DNA of 46,268 nt from Candidatus Schekmanbacteria bacterium (GCA_016188575.1 JACPHN010000146.1:1-46268); one strand, 5' to 3'; numbered from the stretch's first letter, positions 18,514 through 26,733 are shown. The notes: generated by a model from the letters alone, not told the origin. Program-made: numbers and translations.

Positions 18514-18895
18514 TCATTCGGAGACGGTCACCGTCCAGCAATGCCGCAGGGTGAATGGACTCTGCGCGTACGCACCGCAAATCGTGGAGGTCCCTACCTT
18601 CTTGTATACGGTGGCCACGTCCGACATCGTCCCGGACGTGCGGATCGACGCCACGGTCGGGTCGCTCGCCGACCACACGACGCAACCCTGTCCCATTGGT
18701 GTGGCCTGGAACGATGTCGAAGACCGGGGGTGTTACGTTGCGTGCCCAATGGCAGTGGAACAGGGTTTTCGTTGCAGCTTGAATGACAGTGGCCGGGCCG
18801 CGGGGCGGTAGCCACCCCCAGCATGCCCGCTCGGTAGCTCGCCACGTTGGACGTCCGCGACGCTGGGCCGGAATTATCCGTGCCATCCTGCCATG
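18514..18895 (-). pseudogene. Remnant of a bacterial Ig-like (Big_2) repeat protein
   Basis: Three - strand frames together give two Big_2 domains. The upstream one reads SWQDGTDNSGPASRTSNVAS, then AGMLGVATA, then in a second frame GPATVIQAATKT. The next continues with VTPPVFDIVPG and, in a third frame, FQATPMGQGC, VVWSASDPTVASI and finally GTSTICGAYAQ and CWTVTVSE before a TGA at 18514-18516. Only the last part is an open frame of any length (60 residues). Big_2 repeats are found in surface adhesins. The rest of the gene is gone or further decayed. Confidence 0.55.
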
Positions 18896-18995
18896 ATGCC
18901 CGCAAAAAAGGCCCACGCCCCTGGCAAGGCGAAGGCCTTTGCCACACGTGCCGATACCCGATTTTCTGCGACGGTTCGGCACAACGCGAGGCTGT

Positions 18996-19424
18996 ATGTC
19001 TTATCATCGGCGGCCTCCGAGCGCCAGCCGCCCGTTGCTCATCGCGTCGTATCATGCCCCCGCGGGCGGCGTTCTCTTGCCCGACCTTCCCCCCGTCTGT
19101 GCCGCCCACGGTGCGGATGCCCGCGACTGCCGAATCGCCGTGCATCATCTCCGGCCACGAGTTACTGGACCGGGCTTTCCGCTGGTGGTGGCGCGGTGCC
19201 GCACCCATCGTCTGACGTTTACTCTCTACCCGCCTGGCCACGTTCCCTACGGCCGGTCGGCGGTCGTCCCTATCGCAGTCGACGGCAAGCGCATCCAGCG
19301 GCAACCCGCTGCGCCCGGCGCCGAGGGATTGCGCGGCACGATCTTCGATGCCGCACTAGATGGCGCCGCGGGCCGGCAGTGGGCGCGGATGGACGATGAG
19401 GGCAGCAAGCTGCGCCCAGGGTGA
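18996..19424 (+). CDS. Zinc-finger-like ORF of transposon-associated type, probably truncated
   Basis: 142 residues from ATG 18996. The central part (LPDLPPVCAAHGADARDCR, then GPGFPLVVARCRTHRLTFTL and YPPGHVPYGRSAV) resembles a family with a Cys-rich finger followed by the TxLPPGxxPYxR-like stretch that occurs in proteins encoded near insertion sequences (DUF6431-like; my recollection, not checked). Two CxxH pairs could bind zinc. It stops soon after the motif, shorter than I would expect. It lies between a decayed gene and an intact one, consistent with a mobile-element remnant. Confidence 0.4.
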   Translation: MSYHRRPPSASRPLLIASYHAPAGGVLLPDLPPVCAAHGADARDCRIAVHHLRPRVTGPGFPLVVARCRTHRLTFTLYPPGHVPYGRSAVVPIAVDGKRIQRQPAAPGAEGLRGTIFDAALDGAAGRQWARMDDEGSKLRPG

Positions 19425-19473
19425 TCCGCCGGCCCGGGACCGACGCCCTGGCCGGTACCCGCCGCCATCGACG

Positions 19474-20805
19474 TCATTGGCGCGTCGCAGCTTTCCGAGA
19501 TCGGCGCGACACGGCCGCGATCGCTCCCAGCAAGCCCAGCACCAGCAAGTCGGCGCCCGGGCCGGCTGCCGTCGACCGCGTCCCTGCGAAGCATCCGCCG
19601 CGCGGCCCTTCCTCCTTCGGGACGTCGGGGTTCGGGGTTGGAATTCCGTTCGCGCCGGCCGGCAACGCCGGGCTCCACTCATAGGTCGTGCCGTTGAAGC
19701 CGACGTCCGCACCCTTGATGTAGCCGTTGGAATCGGCGCCGATTGTGGTCTGCGCCAGCGCCCAATTCGACACCTCGCTCGGGTGGGCGACGTGAACGAT
19801 GTTGATGCCGTCGTCGAAGGCGAAGCTGTCGACGATGGTATCGCCCCGGTAGGTCGCCGTATATGCGGACGCCGATTCGTCGACCCACGTGTTCATGGCG
19901 AACTGGATCCTGCTCACGTGATCTTCCGTGAAATCCGCCTGGTGCGAATAGTATGACACTGGCAACGACTTCCAGCGATACTTGACGTCGAGAGGCTCGT
20001 TTGAGCAACAGTCGGTGAGCATGCGGCCAACGCAGATATACGTGAACAGATTCTCGTTATTCGCTCCGTTGTCTACCGGAACCGTCTGATTCCCGTAGAT
20101 GAAGCGAATACCCAGCATGTCGGCGTTGTGCAGACCTCTCTTGATCTCCCCTGCTGCGGTCTGGCCAAACATCATCTTTGCGCCATTGTTCTTTCCCATG
20201 CAATCGCGATGCGAGGAACCCTCGTCGTAGATGTCGCCCAGGCCCAAGAAATGGCCGAGCTCATGGGTGGCGACAGTCTGGAAGTCATACGCCGCCCTTT
20301 CGCGTCCTGTCCGTTCCGCGGGGAGGTGGGGATTGATGCGGGCGACGAAGTCGAAAGCGCGCTCACCGGGAAGCGGGCTCTGGTCGGAGCGGATGGCCGT
20401 GGCGCCGAGCGCCAACCCGGTCACGGTCCGAATGCCCCGATCGTCGGGCGAATCGAGCAGCACGGCATACCGCTGTCCGAGCGCGAAACGCGCCTCCGAC
20501 GAAACGAACATGTGCAGATCGCGGTCGGAAAGGTAACCCCCGAGCGTGGTCACGCGCACCGTTTCTCCGGGCGCGTGACCGGGGACCAGCGCGTCGATCG
20601 AGAGGGTAGTGATCGTTTCGACCCGCTGAATTTCGTCGTTCCAGGCGGATTCCTGCGCCACCGCCTGAGCCGCCACGATCAGATCGGACGCCTCTACGAG
20701 CTCGCGCACGGAGGTTTCGCGGATCGCCGCGCGTGACCCCGCGGTCCAGAAGATGGCGACGAAAAAGGCCGCGAAAAGGAAACACGCTCTACTTCTCATT
20801 CTCAT
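19474..20805 (-). CDS. Secreted matrixin-like metalloprotease with reversed subdomain order and MYXO-CTERM-like anchor
   Basis: 443 residues, ATG 20805 preceded by GAGGAG. Signal peptide at 1-26; residues 30-135 are a beta domain often found at the start of such anchored proteins. The zinc site HELGHFLGLGD is at 181-191, followed by a Met-turn-like KMMFG and LHNADMLGIRFIYG (225-238), i.e. the end of a matrixin catalytic domain. After it, at about 277-380, comes sequence that normally precedes the zinc helix: RWKSLPVSYYS, IQFAMNTWVDES, DGINIVHVA, SNWALAQTT and GYIKGADVGFNG. The C-terminus has a Cys (405), a hydrophobic span and an Arg-rich end, like the MYXO-CTERM sorting signal. Probably surface-attached; substrate unknown. 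Confidence 0.8.
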   Translation of the reverse strand: MRMRSRACFLFAAFFVAIFWTAGSRAAIRETSVRELVEASDLIVAAQAVAQESAWNDEIQRVETITTLSIDALVPGHAPGETVRVTTLGGYLSDRDLHMFVSSEARFALGQRYAVLLDSPDDRGIRTVTGLALGATAIRSDQSPLPGERAFDFVARINPHLPAERTGRERAAYDFQTVATHELGHFLGLGDIYDEGSSHRDCMGKNNGAKMMFGQTAAGEIKRGLHNADMLGIRFIYGNQTVPVDNGANNENLFTYICVGRMLTDCCSNEPLDVKYRWKSLPVSYYSHQADFTEDHVSRIQFAMNTWVDESASAYTATYRGDTIVDSFAFDDGINIVHVAHPSEVSNWALAQTTIGADSNGYIKGADVGFNGTTYEWSPALPAGANGIPTPNPDVPKEEGPRGGCFAGTRSTAAGPGADLLVLGLLGAIAAVSRRSRKAATRQ

Positions 20806-21500
20806 CGAAACACTCCTCGAGGGGGCGCACGTTCAAGGAAGCTCGGGATTGGTCCCGGTACGTGAAGCGCGCTGACGGCGCCGGTACCCCTCGCGCCGAG
20901 ATCATCGCCAGCGACTTCCGCGATCTTCACCCCGGAAATCTCACCGTAGCTCATACCGATTACAGGCGCCACGGGACCCAAGAGCGGAACGCGCTATTCC
21001 ATGTGAGCTCCAGTCGAGAGCAGCGGCTGAAGCTCGGCGGGACGCCCTTTTCCGGTGTACGGAGAGAATCTCCTGGAGCGAATGCAGTTTTCTGGAGGTC
21101 AGTTGCGCTCCATTTCCGGATACCAGGGACCATGCCAGCTTGCTTCCATCGCGCACCGAGTCCACATTGGAGGCCGGCGAGGGCGAGAAAAACGCATCAG
21201 CGCCAAGTCATCAGGCCGGGCTCCGCGGTCCGCCAGCCCCGTTTCCCCTCGCCGACTTGCCGGAGGGAGGCGGCAATCGCCCGCCAGGGTGAGCAAGAAG
21301 CCGCTCATTGGTCCGACGCCTTTCGTCGGCAACGGCGAAAACGGCAATGCGCGCCGCCCAGCCTCTCCGACCGCGTGCGATTGATCATCGAGAAGGCGTC
21401 GGCCTATTATGGACAGTCGAAATCTCGAAAAGCACCTCGCCACCGTGACCCGGCTCATGGGCGCCCGGGATCATGCAACGGCCTGGGAGATGGGATCGCC
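20806..21500. other. Intergenic region between divergent genes
   Basis: About 695 bases without a frame I would call coding on either strand. A plausible + strand promoter sits at its right end (21381-21410). No repeat or structured RNA is apparent. Confidence 0.5.
21381..21410 (+). promoter_or_regulatory. Putative promoter of the second nucleotidyltransferase module
   Basis: TTGATC at 21381-21386 and TATTAT at 21405-21410 with an 18-base spacer; start near 21417 and a leader of about 85 bases to the GTG at 21501. Confidence 0.4.
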
Positions 21501-22223
21501 GTGTCTGTGCTGCGCTTCCGCGATCGACTGCTCGATACGCTTCGCCTGGTTCGGCCGCTACTCGATGTGCCGGACGTGCTGGTCCTCGGTTCCCAGGTTC
21601 CCAATCTGCTCGAACCTGACGCGGCCTCCACTCTGGTGGTGTCGCTGGATGTGGACATCGGTGTGCCGGTGGACCGCCACGAGACGTGCAGGCGCATTCT
21701 GGCCTCGCTATCGGGAGTCCGACCATCGCCAGAGGAGCCTTCCGTCTGGCTCCCCGAGGCGCCGGGCTTGCTCGAAGTGAACGTCGTCGGCATTGACCGG
21801 TCGATTGAAGACGTTTCCGATTCCTACGTGCTCGCCGACGCTCACCTTCCGCTCATCGTCTTCGGGCCACTGTCGCTCTTGGTCGAGGGCCCACGCCTCG
21901 AGTTGGAGGCGCTCAGCGTGCCGCTGCCCCTGCTCTCGACGCTGGCCCTGGAAAAGCTACTGACCGAGCGCAGCGGCGTCAAGGGAGAGCGTGACCTGCT
22001 GGTGGTGGCGGCGCTGCTGGCGATCGCCTCGCCGCAGGAGGCGGCAGACGTGGCGGTCCGCTACCGGCGGCTGAGCCCCGCGCTCCGGCACCAGGTGCGG
22101 TCGAATCTCGCACTGCTGTCGTTGCTTCCCCAGCGTCCCGGCATGCCCGACCCCAGACCGTTGCGCAGGAGTGTAGCGGCGCTACTCGCCGCGTGCGAGA
22201 CCAAGGAGGAGGAGGCGCCGTGA
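21501..22223 (+). CDS. Nucleotidyltransferase-fold protein (possible toxin-like partner)
   Basis: 240 residues from GTG 21501, preceded by GGGAGA. The stretch VLVLGSQVPNLLE (GS loop) followed by LVVSLDVDIGVPVD (acidic D-x-D pair) is the signature of a nucleotidyltransferase fold; STLALEKLLTERSGVKGERD resembles the basic helix of AbiEii-type proteins. It is only distantly similar to the 10942-11769 protein. Its stop overlaps the GTG of the next gene (GTGA), so the two should be made together. I infer a toxin-antitoxin-like or defence role from fold and gene pairing alone. Confidence 0.6.
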   Translation: MSVLRFRDRLLDTLRLVRPLLDVPDVLVLGSQVPNLLEPDAASTLVVSLDVDIGVPVDRHETCRRILASLSGVRPSPEEPSVWLPEAPGLLEVNVVGIDRSIEDVSDSYVLADAHLPLIVFGPLSLLVEGPRLELEALSVPLPLLSTLALEKLLTERSGVKGERDLLVVAALLAIASPQEAADVAVRYRRLSPALRHQVRSNLALLSLLPQRPGMPDPRPLRRSVAALLAACETKEEEAP

Positions 22224-22633
22224 ACGCGGAGGAGGGGGGGCGGCGGTTGGAGAAGCGCCTTGCGCAAGCGCGTGCCCGCGCGGCGCTCCGTGCCTGGGAC
22301 TATCGGCAGCGGCATCATGCCAGAGGAGCATGGTTTCGCCTGTGCCGCGTGCTTGCCCTCGCGGAGTCCGTTTGGCGCATTTCGACTCAGACCGCGTTGG
22401 ATCTCGTTCGCGAGGGGCTGGCACCCGACCCCGTCGGTGAGGCGCTGGCGCCACCCCGCGTCGTTTTCCTCCTGAGCAAGGAGCGTTGCGAGGCCATTCC
22501 CGGCCGCCGCGCGCTCGCTCCGCGCCTCGACGCCGAGCTTCTCGGCGCCGAGGCATTGGTGCTCGTGCCGTTCGCGCTCGACCCCCCACCAGTGCGTCGA
22601 AGCCGAGAAAACGGTGTGCCTGACGGCGACTGA
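22220..22633 (+). CDS. Small partner protein of the nucleotidyltransferase
   Basis: 137 residues from a GTG overlapping the upstream stop by four bases. The N-terminal half is basic and helical (RLEKRLAQARARAALRAWDY), the middle helical and hydrophobic (FRLCRVLALAESVWRISTQT), and the end Pro-rich. I do not recognise a family. Small size and tight coupling to a nucleotidyltransferase make an antidote or accessory role possible, but no DNA-binding motif is evident. Confidence 0.5.
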   Translation: MNAEEGGRRLEKRLAQARARAALRAWDYRQRHHARGAWFRLCRVLALAESVWRISTQTALDLVREGLAPDPVGEALAPPRVVFLLSKERCEAIPGRRALAPRLDAELLGAEALVLVPFALDPPPVRRSRENGVPDGD

Positions 22634-22734
22634 GCAGTGGGTATCAGGGGCCCATCGCGCGGATCGTTCGGCGGCCGCCAGCGAATGGTGCGGTGCCGGA
22701 TCTGGAAAGCTCGGCGTCGGCCGATTCTGCTTTT
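22634..22734. other. Spacer before the inverted-repeat element
   Basis: About 100 bases with no visible gene, promoter or terminator. Confidence 0.4.
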
Positions 22735-23032
22735 GAGCCTATCCCAGTAGGCCCGTAGCTCGCCAGGTAATCAACGCCGCTCGAGGGTCGGCTACCGAAT
22801 GCGGGGCAGTCCTCGATGCGGCCAGGATCCTCGGAGCTCGTGATGAGGAAAGGTACACCGAAGGCAAGACGACGCTGTCCAGGCTCGTTTCCATGCTAGT
22901 GAAGATGAGCGCACCATGAAGTCGAGCCAGCGGGTACCAACAAGGCCGCGCCGAGGGCGAAGGCGCCGGCCAGGGCTACGGGGAGCTCCGGGGCGGCCGG
23001 GAACTTCGTTCAACGCCTACTGGGATAGGCTC
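22735..23032. mobile_element. 298-bp MITE-like element with 18-bp perfect terminal inverted repeats
   Basis: GAGCCTATCCCAGTAGGC at 22735-22752 is repeated exactly in inverse orientation at 23015-23032. The right end abuts the TAA of the - strand gene 23033-24043. The interior contains the last 44 codons of a four-helix-bundle protein gene. Long perfect terminal repeats around a non-autonomous interior are the mark of a miniature transposable element or an intervening-sequence-like insertion. No clear target-site duplication is visible (TTTT on the left, TTAG on the right). Confidence 0.65.
22785..22919 (+). pseudogene. C-terminal remnant of a four-helix-bundle (23S rRNA IVS-type) protein
   Basis: Forty-four codons from 22785 to TGA 22917-22919 read GSATECGAVLDAARILGARD then EERYTEGKTTLSRLVSMLVK and MSAP. 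This matches the final two helices of the four-helix-bundle family (TIGR02436-type), whose members typically have GSxxEC, LDxxxxxG and a closing LxRIVxMLTK-like helix. The first half of the gene is missing and there is no start codon. These proteins are classically encoded inside intervening sequences bounded by inverted repeats, which fits its location within the element. Confidence 0.55.
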
Positions 23033-24043
23033 TTAGCGCGTCTCGGCAAACTGCCGAAACGTGGCTTTCAGCCCCGCATTCTGCAGATCGCCTGCATACA
23101 CCTCGAGGTAGCTCGCGTGGTCTTCCGTCGCCCGGCGAAGCGCCTCAAGGCGGCTCCCGGTCTGTTGCTCGAGAAAACCTCCGCCTCCGACCATCTGGTA
23201 TCCCACCACCGTCCTGCCGGCAGCGCCTCGGAGAATCGTTCTGATCCGGTGATCCGCCGGGAGATCTCCCCGCAAACCGTTGTGCTGGAGATAGACCGCA
23301 CCGGGGTATTTCGCCAGGACAAAATCCACCAAGGGGTTCAACACATTGCTGCTGCGGAGCGGCTCGTTGATGTCCAGGTTGGTCGGGATGCCGGGAAAGG
23401 ACTCGCGATAGGCGTCGATGATTCGCTTCCAGGCGCCGATGAGCTTTGTATCCGAGTAGCCGGCTGCCGACCACTTCTCCGGCGCCTTGGGCAGGTTCAG
23501 TTCGCCGATGTGGCCGCCGCCCGTCATCTGGATGCTGAAGATGCTCTTGTCACGGCCATAGCGCTCCCCGAGAGCGTGGATGAAGGCCGTCCACCTCGCC
23601 AGGTAGACCTCATCCCAGGGCGGCGCCATGGTGAGCTGCTTCTTGTAGTTTTCGCTATGGAACAAGTCGGTATTACTGAGCTGCACGGCCCGCGCGCCTG
23701 CATCATAGACCCAGTCCGGAGTGTGCATGCCCGCCGTGATCCGAAGCATGACCGTCTTGCCTGCGGCCCTGGTCACCTGGATAGCACTATCTATACGTTC
23801 CCAGTGGTACTCCCCCGGGAGCGGCTCGATCGTGCCCCAGCGGAACCGCCAGCTCAGGCCGTGGACGGCGGGTTCAGCCAACTCGGGCGGCGTCGTCCCG
23901 ACGGGGGCGTCGGGTTGCTGAAGCGAGAACAGCTTCATGGGAGTCGGCGCGGGAGCGCGACATCCCGTCGATGCGAGCAGCGCCACGATGACAGTGGCCA
24001 GGCCGGGCCAGCCGCGCGCCAGCGCTCGCGCCAGAGTTTGCAC
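23033..24043 (-). CDS. TIM-barrel glycoside-hydrolase-like lipoprotein
   Basis: 336 residues. The signal peptide ends in the lipobox ASTGC at about residues 24-28. The rest resembles a glycosidase TIM barrel of the GH42/GH5-like type: WRFRWGTIEPLPGEYHWERI (first barrel strand region), TVMLRITAG, IFSIQMTGGGHIGELN and TNLDINEPL, with possible acidic catalytic residues in GHIGEL and NEPL. I cannot assign a GH family or substrate. It is the last gene of a - strand set with the OmpA-like lipoprotein and the transmembrane kinase, 12 bases after the former, which suggests an envelope polysaccharide role. Confidence 0.7.
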   Translation of the reverse strand: MQTLARALARGWPGLATVIVALLASTGCRAPAPTPMKLFSLQQPDAPVGTTPPELAEPAVHGLSWRFRWGTIEPLPGEYHWERIDSAIQVTRAAGKTVMLRITAGMHTPDWVYDAGARAVQLSNTDLFHSENYKKQLTMAPPWDEVYLARWTAFIHALGERYGRDKSIFSIQMTGGGHIGELNLPKAPEKWSAAGYSDTKLIGAWKRIIDAYRESFPGIPTNLDINEPLRSSNVLNPLVDFVLAKYPGAVYLQHNGLRGDLPADHRIRTILRGAAGRTVVGYQMVGGGGFLEQQTGSRLEALRRATEDHASYLEVYAGDLQNAGLKATFRQFAETR

Positions 24044-24055
24044 GTGCCCGCTCCG

Positions 24056-24763
24056 TTACTGCGGCAGCACAATCTCCGTACGGCGATTCTGTGCGCGCCC
24101 CTCCTCCGATTCATTGCTCGCGAGCGGGTAGTCGGCGCCAAAACCCTGAGTCTTGACATGCTCCTGCGGGACCTTGCCGGCCACGAGGTAATCGGCCACG
24201 GCGCGCGCGCGATCGAGCGACAGGGCCAGGTTCTTCTGGGGATCTCCGGAGCTATCGGTGTGGCCGCAGACGTAGATGTCGATCCCCGGAAAGTACGAGC
24301 TCAGCATCTGGACCTGTCGGTCCAGAGAAGAGGTGAACTCGGGCTTGATCTCGTGCTTGCCGACGGCGAACGTGGTTTGCGCGCCGTAGTCGAACACGAG
24401 GACGCGGGGCAGGCCAAGGGCCTTGGCGATCGCCGATGCTCCCGCGCCAAACACGAAGGTGACCTCGGCGGTGTCCGCGCTCGTGAAGCGGATGCGCGTC
24501 TCCACGGGGGCCTCCTCGCCCTGTCGCGCGGACAGGCGGACAACCTCCTGGAGTGACTGCATGCCTACCGTTTGCGGCGTCTGACCGACGACCTTGCCGT
24601 TAAACACGACGTCGGCCGGGCCGGGGCTTGCCGCGACCATGGCGTGGGTGGGCAAGACTTTGGGCGCACAGGCGAGGGTGGTCAAGGCGGCCCCGATCGC
24701 GGCGACACCCAGAGTCAGTCGGCGGGCGGCCTGGCAACGGGAGAAAGCGCAGAAGTGCGTCAT
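24056..24763 (-). CDS. OmpA-like peptidoglycan-binding lipoprotein
   Basis: 235 residues. The ATG at 24763 overlaps the kinase stop (ATGA), so the two are coupled. The lipobox LTTLAC is at about residues 27-32. Residues 50-110 hold a PEGA-like segment (DVVFNGKVVGQTPQTV). The C-terminal 120 residues are an OmpA domain: YVCGHTDSSGD, LSLDRARAVADYL and NRRTEIVL, with the Asp and Arg that hold diaminopimelate. It should anchor the outer membrane to peptidoglycan. Its tie to a kinase with a periplasmic domain suggests that the pair monitors the cell wall. Confidence 0.85.
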   Translation of the reverse strand: MTHFCAFSRCQAARRLTLGVAAIGAALTTLACAPKVLPTHAMVAASPGPADVVFNGKVVGQTPQTVGMQSLQEVVRLSARQGEEAPVETRIRFTSADTAEVTFVFGAGASAIAKALGLPRVLVFDYGAQTTFAVGKHEIKPEFTSSLDRQVQMLSSYFPGIDIYVCGHTDSSGDPQKNLALSLDRARAVADYLVAGKVPQEHVKTQGFGADYPLASNESEEGRAQNRRTEIVLPQ

Positions 24764-26514
24764 GGTGATGCTCCGGCAGGAAAGTCGATTCCGATTGCGA
24801 CCGTCACGGCCACGGGCTGTCCTTCGGCATCCCGCGCCGGCGAGAACTTGTAGCGCGAACACGCGGCCACTGCCAGAGGGCCGCAGGCAGAATTGCCGGC
24901 CTGCAACACCTTGCAGCCGCTGGTCGCGCCAGTCACGTCAACGCGGGCGACCACGCCGACGCGGGTGCCGGCGCACGCCGCGACGAGGTCGGGGGGAATG
25001 TCGGGCAGGGGTGCGGTGATCGGCACAGGAGTGGTGACCGGGCGGGCCGCTGGCCGCGGCGCCACCCTGGCGGCGGCCGTGGGTTGCGGTGCCGGCTTGA
25101 TCGCAGTCGCTCTCGGCGACGGGGCCGGGCGCGTGGCCGTAGGTTCGGGCGGCGTGGTGGTCGGGATCGCGGTTGTGGTAGGTGACGGTGACGGTGACGG
25201 TGCCGGGGCCGCGGGTAGCGCCGTCTCGGCGGATGCCAGAGCAGGTCGCGGGCCGGTGGGCGCCGTTGTCGCGACAGCGGCCGCCGGAGGTTGCTCTGTC
25301 GCCACGATCCAGACAGCGGCGGTCGTCGCCGCGATGACCATGGCCCCGAGGCTCGCGGCGACCACGATCGCCGCGCGGTTGGTGCTCCGGGAGGCAGATC
25401 CCGCGACGAGAGGCAGGGGGGGCGGCAAGACCAGCGGAGCCTCTGGCGTCCGGGCAACCAGAGTGTCGGGAGGCGCCGTCTCCGCGGTGGACAGCGCTGC
25501 CGGGGTTGCGGTCGCGGTGAACCCCACAGGCTGCTGTTGCGCACGCGTAACCTTGCTGGCGGTTGCCAGCGCCGCGGAGAATTCGGGCAGAGGCTGCCAG
25601 CGGGTCCGCGACAGGCCGCGGGACTCGAGGTATGCGGCGAAACCGTCGCGCATCGCCAGGGCCGATTCATGGCGCTGTTCGGGCGCGCGCGCCAGCGAGC
25701 GCATGACCAGATCTGCCAGCTCGGGCTCGAGATCGGGGCGCATCTCCTCGATTCTCGGTGCCGGCTCCACCAGGCGCTTCATGACCATTTCGAGGACCGA
25801 TTGCGACTGGAACGGGCGCGCTCCTGTCAGCGCCTCGAACAGCGTCACTCCCAGCGCGTACAGATCCGCTCGCCCATCGATCGCGCCGCCGATCGCCTGC
25901 TCCGGAGCCACGTACGCCGGTGTTCCCATCATGAAACCGGTCTGTGTTTTCACCGTGCTTTCCGTGGACCTGGCGACGCCGAAGTCCGCCAAATGCGGCC
26001 GCCCCGAAGGATCGAGGATGACGTTGGCGGGCTTGATGTCGCGGTGGATCACGCCGCGATCGTGGCTGTACTGCAGCGCCCCGAGAATGGGGATCGCCAA
26101 CTGGCAGACCGTCAGCGGGTCGAGCCGCCCGGCGACGCGGAGCACCCCGCCCAGAGTCGGCCCCTCGATGAGCTGCATGACGTACCAAAGCAACCCGGCG
26201 TCGCGTCCAAAGTCGTAGATCTTGACGATGTTGGGGTGATCGAGCGCCGCCGCAATCGTCGCCTCGCGCTCGAAGCGTTCCGCGGAATCCGGCTCGTGAT
26301 CGCTCGTCAGGATCTTGAGCGCCTCGTCACGGTGCAGGCGCACGTTGCGCACGCGAAAGACCGCGCCGCCCCCGCCCTTGCCGAGCAGTGCCAGGAACGT
26401 GTAGCGCTGCCCGAGGTGACGCTGGAGCTCCGCCGCCTGGTGCGCATAGGCCTCGTGCGGCAGGGACACTTGCCGCGGCATGGGTCCCGTCGGCAGACCG
26501 GTGCTCTCATCCAT
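24760..26514 (-). CDS. Transmembrane Ser/Thr protein kinase with TonB-C-like periplasmic domain
   Basis: 584 residues. Kinase at about 38-300: LLGKGGGGAVFRVRN (Gly loop, 44-58), EALKIL (ATP lysine), HRDIKPANVILD (157-168), ADFGVAR (176-182) and APEQAIGG, all canonical. A Pro-rich stretch leads to one membrane span (about 381-404), then a Pro/Thr-rich periplasmic linker (405-500). The last 75 residues (VVARVDVTGATSGCKVLQAG, then CSRYKFSPARDAEGQPVAV) resemble the TonB C-terminal fold. Eukaryotic-like kinases often end in PASTA or beta-propeller sensors, so a TonB-C-like end is unusual. No clear ribosome site precedes ATG 26514. The OmpA-like gene overlaps its stop. Confidence 0.88.
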   Translation of the reverse strand: MDESTGLPTGPMPRQVSLPHEAYAHQAAELQRHLGQRYTFLALLGKGGGGAVFRVRNVRLHRDEALKILTSDHEPDSAERFEREATIAAALDHPNIVKIYDFGRDAGLLWYVMQLIEGPTLGGVLRVAGRLDPLTVCQLAIPILGALQYSHDRGVIHRDIKPANVILDPSGRPHLADFGVARSTESTVKTQTGFMMGTPAYVAPEQAIGGAIDGRADLYALGVTLFEALTGARPFQSQSVLEMVMKRLVEPAPRIEEMRPDLEPELADLVMRSLARAPEQRHESALAMRDGFAAYLESRGLSRTRWQPLPEFSAALATASKVTRAQQQPVGFTATATPAALSTAETAPPDTLVARTPEAPLVLPPPLPLVAGSASRSTNRAAIVVAASLGAMVIAATTAAVWIVATEQPPAAAVATTAPTGPRPALASAETALPAAPAPSPSPSPTTTAIPTTTPPEPTATRPAPSPRATAIKPAPQPTAAARVAPRPAARPVTTPVPITAPLPDIPPDLVAACAGTRVGVVARVDVTGATSGCKVLQAGNSACGPLAVAACSRYKFSPARDAEGQPVAVTVAIGIDFPAGASP

Positions 26515-26733
26515 TCGTTATTGGCTCTTGATGGATTCCGGGGAGCGAGCTGAAGAGCGCTCCCATACAGTGGTCGCGAATGGAGACGCCAGAGCGCCCA
26601 TCCGCCTTGGTACGCGGACCTCTCCGATCACCTGCCTGGATCCCATGTTGAGCCAGGTGCAAACAAGGAAACCCGGCATTCGGCCGGCGCCGAAACGGGT
26701 GGGCGCCAGCTCTGTGCGACCCGCGGCGAGCGC

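Noticed and set aside
20733-21500. Upstream extension of the second nucleotidyltransferase gene
   Set aside because: The extra residues have random composition and run across the putative promoter; the GTG at 21501 with GGGAGA is preferred.
25187-25206. Tandem GGTGAC repeats
   Set aside because: They encode the Pro/Ser part of the kinase's periplasmic linker; low-complexity coding sequence explains them.
26541-26564. GGGAGCG/CGCTCCC inverted repeat upstream of the transmembrane kinase
   Set aside because: A single 7-bp repeat with a 10-base loop in GC-rich DNA is not enough to claim an operator or terminator.
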